This document shows, piece after piece, positions 56,064-64,000 of a DNA stretch of 64,000 nt. Within the stretch, counting starts at the first letter, position 1. Every line of letters starts with the position of its first letter. The DNA is from Humulus lupulus (taxonomy: Eukaryota > Streptophyta > Magnoliopsida > Rosales > Cannabaceae). The notes under the pieces were generated by a model. That model searched no databases. It was not told the origin of the DNA and worked only from the letters and a program-made list of their open reading frames with translations. Made by a program: the position numbers and the translations under genes. The stretch lies in assembly GCF_963169125.1 (NCBI RefSeq), contig NC_084800.1, forward strand, positions 141,852,397 to 141,916,396. The letters are read 5' to 3'.

Positions 56064-58464
56064 TGTAACGCCCTACTACCTTAGAGTCGTTACTAAGTGA
56101 GTTTAAAATGTGCAATTAACTCGCTCAACGAGGTTTTTAGAACAACAGTGTGATTAAGCAAAAAGACAAGGCTGTAATCTTCAAAAGTACTCTATTTCAC
56201 TAAAAGTTCCAATAGTTTAACATTTGGGATCCCAAACCGAGGTTTGTAAACTATTTACAACTCAAAATAGTTTTACAGTTGACAAATTACCAAAAACAGA
56301 GTTTAGTACAGCCATTTCACAAAAATGCCCCCAACCAAAGCGGTCGGGTAGGCCGAACATGTACGCGCCGCCTCCACGCTCTCCGTACTCATGGCTGGTT
56401 GACTTTCTCTTTGCCCTTACCTGCAACACAGAGCACCCGTGAGCCGAATCCCAGCAAGAAAACTCATACAACACACAATATATGCATATCATACAATCAC
56501 TATAGCAGATAACTCATATCTAGTCAGACAGTCCATAAGATTTAAACACATATACGGTCATGTCATCCTAGAAGCGTTACCAAAGCCTGGGATCTCGGTC
56601 TACACCGTAAGGATATCCCATGTATCCATTGGGGTCTCACACTAATCGCAAGCACTCCATGTGCTAAGTGGTATTCCCTGCCCCACTGCCATTCTCGGCC
56701 TTCGCCATTCTCGGCCCTTCGTCGTTCCTGGCCCCTTTGCCGTTCACTCTGCCATTACCACATTTAGCATTCTCAAATAGCAATAAAATACATAATCATT
56801 TATTTTAAGCTACATCCTAGCAATGATACAATCTAGGGCCGCGCCCTGCAATAATACTATGGGCCCAAGCCCTGCTATACGGGTGCTACAGTTTTCTTAC
56901 CTGTACCCCGAGCTTCACAATGCACCAAAGCCGCGAGCACGGTCCTCTTTCCCGAGCCTCCCCGAAGACCTAGTCACAACACATATAAAACATCCTTTAA
57001 TGTTAACCAATCCAAAACCACTTCCCGGGACCAATCCCACACTCTCAGAATCCCCAAATTCCTAAAACAATACATCGGAAACATCCCCCGAACCCTCGGA
57101 GCAAAAGCTCAAAGTTGTAAAATTTCCATGTTTTGAAAATAGCCTAGCGCCGCGGCCCAGCGCTGCGGTGCCCAACAAGTCAGAGAGCACTCCCCCTTCC
57201 AAGAAACAGCCTCGCGCCGCAGCGCCGAAGAACAAGGTCGCGGCGCTCCTTCGCGAACCCAGAAATCTGGGTTTTCCCCTGCATTTTTCCCAAGCCAAAA
57301 CGACTCCAATTCAACCCAAACAAGTATCTAAGCCACAAAATCAATTTAAAACCCCAAATGAACCCTCTAACAACCTATAAACATAAAAAACAAACTCAAT
57401 TACTCAATCACACTCAAAATCCACTCTTGAGTTTCAAATTTCAGAAGTTCAAACCATGGCTTCTAAAACATAACCCAAAGCTTAAAAACTGCAAACCACA
57501 CTTCTAAAATCTTAAACCACACTAGGTACGCAATTTAAACATGCTAAGGATTCATACCTCAATCAATGCTCAGCTTGAACTCTTTTCAATTCCATCTTCT
57601 AGCCCCCTTTTCTTTTGATTATCCTACTGAATTTCCAAGTAAAACTAGCCATATTTCTTTTAGGTTCCCACACTTAATCTCTGTAAATTCAAGCTTAATC
57701 TCAACAAAGACAGAGCATAAATTCTTACCTTTGATCAATCCTTGCTAAAATTTTAATTTGGTTGCCTCAAACTCCCTTAATTCCCTCCTAGGTTTCAAGA
57801 ATTCACCTGCCCTCTTGCTTCCCTTCCTTTCTAGCCTTTTCTCCAATTTCAGCATAAACCCAATTCTAGCTAAGTGTTATACGTGAATCATTATCCTTTT
57901 AGCTGAAGCTTATCTACCCTTAGCCAAATAACCATCTTACCCCTCATAGTAATCCTTTCCTAACTAAGCCTCAAGGCCCTTTTTGTCATTTCATTTCTAT
58001 TACTATTCTACCACTTTCCATTACAACTTGTTACTCTCAGCAGTTACTAATGGTTACCCAGGTTACTCAATCACCAATAACCATTAACCACAAATTCCCA
58101 ACTCAACTCACGAAATTCCCCGAAGTACCCCTAGGCTCCTCCCGAGCCGGGTATAAAATCCCGTTGTGACTTTTGAGTTATCTAGCTCTTTAGGACAGTC
58201 TCGGCACGTGCATCACATTAATAACACCACACTCACGTGGTATAAATCACATAATACCATTAACACATTTATGCCCTCAACGGGCTAAGATTACCAATTT
58301 ACCCCTAACATACAAATGGGGTCCACATGCATATTTATACCACCTAAACATGCATTCTAATCACATATTCATTCAAATTCATATATTAACTGGTTAACTC
58401 ATTTATTGCCCTCCAGGCACGCTAACCAAGGTCCTAAACCTTATTAGCAGATTGGGGTGTTAAA
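56064..58464 (-). mobile_element. 3' LTR of Tekay-2 (2.4 kb)
   Basis: TGTAACGCCCTAC to GGTGTTAAA (terminal CA mutated). Polypurine tract GTAAGGAGGGGATAAT is adjacent on the minus strand. It is related over its length to SoloLTR-5, and in inverted orientation to LTR-4. A GCCATTCTCGGCC repeat lies at 56688-56750. The ORFs inside are shadows. Confidence 0.88.
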
Positions 58465-58499
58465 ATTATCCCCTCCTTACAAGAATTTCGTCCTCGAAA

Positions 58500-59902
58500 T
58501 TACCTGAACAACTTGGGATGCCGCTTCCGCATATCAGACTCAAGTTCCCATGCCGCCTCTTCAACCTTGCTGTTCCTCCACAACACTTTAACCAAGGCAA
58601 TGGTCTTGCTCCGCAAGACTTTATCCTTTCTGTCAAGGATCTGAACAGGCTTCTCCTTGTATGACAAATCCTGATCCAACTCCAAATTCTCATAGCTCAA
58701 CACATGAGTAGTATCTGATACATATTTCCGAAGCATGGACACATGAAACACGTCATGAACCCCTGATAGAGCTAGAGGCATTGCTAACCTGTAAGCCACC
58801 TCACCAACTCGTTCCAGAACCTCAAAGGGGCCAACAAACCTGGGACTCAGCTTGCCCCGAACACCAAATCATTTCACTCCTCTCAGGGGTGAAACCCTGA
58901 GGAACACATGATCGCCGACCTAAAACTCCACATTCCTGCGTCTCAGATCTGAGTAACTCTTCTGACGACTCTGGGAGGCAAGCATACGAGCTCTAATCTT
59001 CTCAATTGCCTCATTGATCCTCTGAACCATCTCAAGACCTAAATATCTTCTCTCACCGGTCTCATCCCAATGTATCGGTGACCTGCACTTTCTTCCATAC
59101 AGCATTTCATACGGAACTACTCCGATAGTCGCTTCATAGATATTGTTATACGAGAACTCAATCAATGGGAGATATCTGCTCCAAGATCCCCCAAAATCTA
59201 ACACATAGGCTCGTAACATGTCCTCCAGTATCTGAATCGTCCTCTCAGACTGCCCATCCGTCTGAGGATGATAAGCGGTACTGAACTGTAGATGTGTGCC
59301 CATTGCCTTCTGCAGGCTCTCCCAAAACTTGGAGGTGAAGGTGGGGTCTCTATCGGATACTATCGACCTCGGAGCCCCATGAAGTCGAACAATTTCTTTC
59401 ACACAAAGCTCAGCGTACTGTTCCACAATATAAGTTATTCTCACAGGTAAAAAGTGAGAGGACTTAGTATACCTGTCCACAATCACCCACACAGAGTCAT
59501 GCTGACCCACGGTCTTTGGTAATCCAACCACAAAGTCCATGGTAATATCTTCCCATTTCCACTCGGGAATCCCTAGAGGCTTCAATAATCCTGCTGACGT
59601 CTAATGCTCAGCCTTGTCTGCTGACAAGTTAGGCACCTTGCCACATAGTCTACCACATCCCTCTTCATGCCTGTCCACCAATACAACACTTTCAAATCTT
59701 GGTACATCTTCGTAGTACCTGGGTGTAAAGAGTAGGGAGTGGTATGAGACTCATCCAGAATCTCCCGCCGAATATCTGAGTCAATCGGTACGCAAATTCG
59801 TCCCTTATACTTCAATAGGCCCATCTCTGAGATAGAGAAGTCCTTAATCATTCCAGCTAGGACATTCTCCCTACGTTCAACTAACTGGGGATCCTTTCCC
59901 TG
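58500..59902 (-). pseudogene. Integrase and chromodomain of Tekay-2
   Basis: Minus strand. The HHCC finger (SHTTPYSLHPG, CLTCQQ) lies at 59851-59620, and after a frameshift near 59585 an open frame 59585-58920 holds the integrase core: MDFVVGLPK, VDRYTKSSHF, VSDRDPTFTSKF, YHPQTDGQSERTIQILEDM, with Asp, Asp and Glu all present. Two stops near 58918 and 58869 interrupt GDHVFLRVSPLRG and GKLSPRFVGPFEVL. The last frame (58799-58500) has VFHVSMLRKYV and the chromodomain remnant IALVKVLWRN, AAWELESDM, HPKLFR. This integrase core is better kept than that of Tekay-1. Confidence 0.9.
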
Positions 59903-62096
59903 TGTAACGACCTAAATTTGCTAATAAGGCTTGGAGCCTTGATTAGTGTGCCTGGAGGGCAATAATTGTTATATTGCATTAATTTATGTGAATTTAATGA
60001 ATATGTGATTAGTATGCATGTTTAGGTGAAATAAATATGCATGTGGACCCCGTTTGTATGATAGGGGTAAATTGGTAATTTTAGCCCGCTGTGGGCATCT
60101 ATGTGATAATTGTATTATGTGATTTGTACCACGTGAGGGTGGTGTCATTATTGTGATGCACGTGCCAAGACCGTCCTAGAGAGCTAGTTAACTCAAATGT
60201 TACAACGGGATTTTTATACCCGGCTCGGAGGGAGCCTAGGCGTATTTTGGGGATTTTGTAATTGGGTTCTTGTGAGTTAATGGTTTTTGGCGATATGGTA
60301 ATTTGTGTTACTGTAAGTAACCGTTGAGAGTAACAAGTTTGGTTGAAAGAAGTGGTAGAATTGCAAGAAAGTAGGAATGACAAAAAGGCCCTTGAGGTTT
60401 AGCTAGAAAGGGGAATTTAAGGAAGGGTAAAATGGTCATTTGGCAAGGGGTTTAGACAAATTACAGCTGGGTTATATGGGGTACTCGGTTTGGGCTGGTC
60501 ATATTTTGGTTTTGTTAAAGAATAGAGAGAAGAAAAGCTAGAGGAAAAGCTAGGGCAAGAAGAAGAAGAAGAGGAGTTGAAGGAGCTGAAATTTGGAGAC
60601 TTAGGAGATGAATCAAGGAAGCTTAGGGTTGGATTCTTCATTCAAGGTAAGGATTCTATGTAAATTTAAGGCTTGTTTCTGTTTTGGTTCAAGAAATTGA
60701 AGCATGATTTAAGTTTTGAGCTATGGGTTTAAATTTTCTGAAGTTGAAATCAAGGTGTGGAATTTTGGGTGTGATTGTGTTTTTGATCTTGATATTAGTG
60801 TTTATGGGTTGTAAGATGGTCTATTTGGAGTTTTGAGTTGGTTTTGGGGCTTAGGTGTGATTTTGGGATGATTTGGGAGTGTTTTGGCTCGAGAAATGCA
60901 AAGGAAAAACCCAGATTTCTGGGTTCGCGAAGGAGCACCGCGGCCCTGTTCTTGGGCGCCGCGGCCCTTGCGGGTAGCGCCGCAGCGCTACGCCTTTTTC
61001 AGGACAAGAAAATTTATAGTTTTGAGCTTTTGCTCCGGGGGTTCGGGGGATGTTTCCAATGAATTGTTTTAGGAATTTAGAGGTCCCGAGAGTGCGGGAT
61101 TGGTCCCGGGAAGTGGTTTTGGGTTGGTTAGTATTAAAAGGTGTTTTATGTGTGTTGTGACTAGGATTTCGGAGAGGCTCGTGCTAGAGGACTGTGCTTG
61201 TGGCCTTGGTGCATCGGAAAGCTCGGGATACAGGTAAGAAAACTGTAGCACCCGAGAATAGGGCATGGGCCCATAGTGTTATTACAGGGCATGGCCCTAG
61301 ATTGTATTATGTGCTAATGCATAACCTTAAATGAATTATTATATGTTTGAATGATTAGTTCGAAATGTATTATATGTGTGATTACAGTGCAATGAACGGC
61401 TAAGGCCGAGAGCGGCAAGGCTGAGAACGGCAATGGAGCCGAGAACGGCGAAAGGTCGAGAACGGCAGCGAGGCCGGAAGTAACACTTAGCATATGGGAT
61501 GCTTACAGTCAGGGTAGGACCCAATGGATACATGAGATATCCTTACGGTGAGAACCGAGACCCCAGGCTTTGGTAAGGCTTTTGGGGCGGCATGGCCGTG
61601 TTTGCTTAGTCTAATGGATGACCTGTTTATCTGTGGACTATCTGATATGTTAATTGTATAATTTGCATATGTTATGAACTGTATGAGTTTTCTTGCTGGG
61701 CTTCGGCTCACGGGTGCTCTGTGTTGCGGGAAAGGGCAAGGATTGAGTCAACCAGCCATGAGTACGGAGAGCATGAAGCGACGCGTACATGTTTGGCCTG
61801 CCCGACTGGTTTGGTTGGGGGTATTTTCGAGAAATGGCTGTAATAATCTGTGGTTTTAATAACTAATCAACTGTAAACTTATTGTAAGATGTAAATAGTT
61901 TTCAAACATTATTTGGGATCCCAGATGTTAAATACTAGAAGTTTTCAATGAAACAACGCATTTTTTTAAGATTACAGCCTTAACTTTTACTTAATCACAC
62001 TTTGGTTTTAAGAAAAAACCTCGGTTAGCGAGTTCTTTGCACAAAGCTTCTTTTAAAACTCACTTAGTAACGGCTCTAAGGGAGTAGGGTTTTACA
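59903..62096 (+). mobile_element. LTR-4: 2.2-kb Tekay-type LTR, sense plus, no matching TSD
   Basis: TGTAACGACC at 59903 to GGTTTTACA at 62096. It is the reverse-complement relative of SoloLTR-5 and the Tekay-2 LTR (for example the CACGTGAGGGTGGTG block at 60130). The flanks CCCTG and TTCAA do not match: Tekay-2 integrase lies on the left and a Tat gag scrap on the right. It is therefore not a simple solo LTR. Confidence 0.85.
61390..61480. repeat. GCCGAGAACGGC short tandem repeats in LTR-4
   Basis: About five variants of the near-palindrome GCCGAGAACGGC, 15-18 bases apart. The complement is in the Tekay-2 LTR at 56688-56750; SoloLTR-5 lacks it. Confidence 0.75.
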
Positions 62097-62269
62097 TTCA
62101 ATATGGAGGCAGCCAAGCTAGGGAACTTAGGGAGCTAAAAATGGCCATCAAGGCTGGAGTACGCGTGGGAAGTAAGTTATGGGATAATATGCTTAAGAGA
62201 GAGGTCACAGATTTGGACGATTTCTACGAGCAGGCACAAAAATATATTCGTGTAGAGGATGGTCACGAG
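62097..62269 (+). pseudogene. Tat-type gag fragment
   Basis: A short in-frame piece of Ty3/gypsy gag: LRELKMAIKAGVRVGSKLW, LKREVTDLDDFYEQAQKYI, RVEDGHE. It corresponds to the gag region of Tat-2 at about 13700-13850 (ALTAGVRRHSPLW, WADRYIKLED). It is cut on the left by LTR-4 and on the right by the copia LTR at 62270. Confidence 0.7.
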
Positions 62270-64000
62270 TGTTGGATTTTAAAGATCAAATCAGAGATTA
62301 TACGCATCGGAACAACAATCGAAATTGTTAATTTAAACCCACAAGATTTCTAGATCTACTTCTTCACATACATATATATATTGAATCAAAGAGATGAAAA
62401 CAAAATTACCTCAAGTCCTTCCTTGCTGCTATCTTTTTGTACGACAAAAATCCTTGAGATCTCACACCAGGATCTTCCAAAATGTTATCAACACACAAAG
62501 AACGAGTGTGGGCTCGTTATACAAAACAATAGGCAAGATATATTTATCAGATGTTCCCAAAACATGAGATCTGTTAAAGTTTTTACCTAAGTTTGTGAAG
62601 AACAGTGACCTATGCTTGTATCATTGTTCTATTTCTCTCAGGGAGATTTCACGATATATTTTCTATCACTGAAAAGTATCGCTCTGAAAAACTGATCTCC
62701 TATATTTAATATCTCCAATAAATTAAAAATCAAATATTAGTTATTTAAAACAATTTAAAATAACTAATCAGTTATCATATTTTGTTTAAATAATAATATT
62801 TTAATCATATTACAATATCTCATTATTTATTTAATATTTAAATAACTAAAATTGTGGAACCAAGAATCTTCTAGAAGCTTCTTGTGCGTGTAGCACAGTG
62901 ACTGTGCACTGTGCTACACGTCCACCACATGCCAGGGAAGGCATGTGATTTTTCCAAATTTTCATCATTATTTAAAAACCAAAAATCCAAAAAATAAATA
63001 AATTTAAAATTAATTATATTTTTGTTAAATCAAATAATTAATTAATTACACATAATTATACAATAATTATGTTTAGTGCATAGAAAAATATTTTACTTAT
63101 CAAATAAGTCATTTTGCCCAATTTTGTATTTATCTTTGTCAGTCTTTGTTTAAGCCATTTCAGGGACCATGGACCTATAACATTAAGCTCCAATAAATTA
63201 AAACTAAATAATTAAACTCTTTAATTATAATATTTAATTTATTAATTCTGATATTTCTCCACTCTAAATTCAGAATTGAACTCTTTATGTTATAGATATA
63301 TACTTTTATAGAAATCTGATTTTAAGTTGTCCATTGATATAACCATCTGGCAATAGTTGAACCCTCTAATTAATTAGTTCATAAATTAGAATGGTAGAAT
63401 TACCATTTTACCTTTCTAATTTACTTCTTATTCCTTAAGTACCATTAATTCACTAGTGAATAATTAATCTACAATCTAATTATAGATTTGAGCTCAAACT
63501 AATTCAGTTCCAGAATTAACCCTAAAGGGAAGCAATATACGATTCATTAAGAAAGATTAGATTCTGTATTGTTGATACATGTTCCTAGCCATCCATGATA
63601 TTAAATCTCCAAAACAAAAGTCATTAGCATCATTCTATTAAGAGACCTTAACGAATGAATCAAAAGATTTAATAAACATGAACAGGAGTTCATGAACACT
63701 CAGGATTGAGGTTCATCTATAAATGATCATCAGTTATGATATGAATTACAAGTCTTTATTATTAAATAGTTTTTGGATAAAGACTTTTATTCATATCGGT
63801 CCATGTCATATATAATCATATTATATAAGGCACCTTTATCGAGATGTCTTACCACATCAATAACCCAAATCTAGATTATTTGTATCAACATGATACTTAG
63901 TATACCGTACTTACAACCCTAATTAAAGATTTCCTTAACTTCAATTTGTTGTTGACTATTTTTATTCATTCATGTGATCTTAATTCTCTCGTACTAATAC
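62270..64000 (-). mobile_element. Copia-3: LTR related to Copia-2, runs off the window end
   Basis: Begins TGTTGGATTTT at 62270, after ACGAG (possible TSD), within the gag scrap. From 63160 onward it is clearly related to 29985-30830 of the Copia-2 LTR (GGGACCATGGACCT, AAGCTCCAATAAA, TAGATTTGAGCTCAA, GAGTTCATGAA, CTCTCGTACTAATAC). The hairpin is at 62887-62920. Sense is minus by analogy. No coding region. Confidence 0.8.
62887..62920. repeat. Perfect 14-bp hairpin in the Copia-3 LTR
   Basis: CGTGTAGCACAGTG, loop ACTGTG, CACTGTGCTACACG. It sits in the position of the Copia-2 hairpins but with a different stem sequence. Confidence 0.9.

Larger units (their letters stand above)
56064..59902 (-). 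mobile_element. Tekay-2: 3' half of a minus-strand Tekay element
   Basis: Consists of the 3' LTR (56064-58464), polypurine tract, chromodomain, and integrase up to 59902, where LTR-4 begins in the opposite orientation. RNase H, RT, gag and the 5' LTR are missing from the window. The flank before 56064 is CCAAG; no partner TSD can be found. Confidence 0.85.

Noticed and set aside
53850..58464. SoloLTR-5 and the Tekay-2 LTR as the LTR pair of one small element
   Set aside because: SoloLTR-5 has its own perfect TSD, and only 45 bp of Tat-3 sequence separates the two.

Overview
This window looks like a piece of heterochromatin from a large, repeat-rich plant genome, most likely a eudicot. Nearly all of it can be assigned to LTR retrotransposons and their remnants. 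I see no host gene, tRNA, rRNA, CRISPR array or bacterial feature. The evidence is plant-type Ty3/gypsy lineages (Tat with tandem RNase H domains, chromoviruses with a C-terminal chromodomain), Ty1/copia pol, initiator-Met-tRNA primer sites, polypurine tracts, and 5-bp target-site duplications (TSDs) at nine insertions, seven of them perfect. The species cannot be named from this. Element names below (Tat-1, Tekay-1 and so on) are labels for this window only.

Layout. 1-1761: end of a gypsy LTR (LTR-1). 1762-9483: 3' part of Tat-1, with an antisense gene remnant (about 2194-3893), its 3' LTR (8807-9483), and SoloLTR-1 (4761-8683), which itself carries SoloLTR-2 (5620-7125). 9484-10629: a broken copia pol (Copia-1), cut by Copia-2 (minus strand, 10630-48809). 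The lower LTR of Copia-2 is split by a complete Tat element, Tat-2 (11515-29815). Tat-2 is split by SoloLTR-3 (18582-25361), which is split by a complete chromovirus, Chromo-1 (19324-25178). The pol of Copia-2 is split by Tekay-1 (31825-43656), whose 5' LTR holds SoloLTR-4 (33667-35985). Beyond 48810 come LTR fragments (LTR-2, LTR-3), Tat-3 (minus strand, interrupted by SoloLTR-5), Tekay-2 (minus strand), a plus-sense LTR without a matching TSD (LTR-4), a Tat gag scrap, and a copia LTR that runs off the window at 62270-64000.

State of the elements. Every pol region has stops or frameshifts, and several catalytic residues are changed, so none looks autonomous. Many lesions are C-to-T or G-to-A, as expected for old methylated copies. 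The two Tat-2 LTRs differ at about 30 of 617 positions by eye.

Most interesting. (1) Tat-1, Tat-2 and Tat-3 all have an antisense TATA box 220-270 bp inside the 3' LTR. In Tat-1 and Tat-2 it is followed by a leader-intron donor and an antisense coding region; in Tat-2 canonical introns keep or nearly keep the frame. (2) Tekay-1 carries an intact extra ORF before gag; a canonical 67-bp intron joins a 21-codon first exon, starting at the primer binding site, in frame to it. (3) Several LTR families keep hairpins or palindrome clusters whose structure is better conserved than their sequence.
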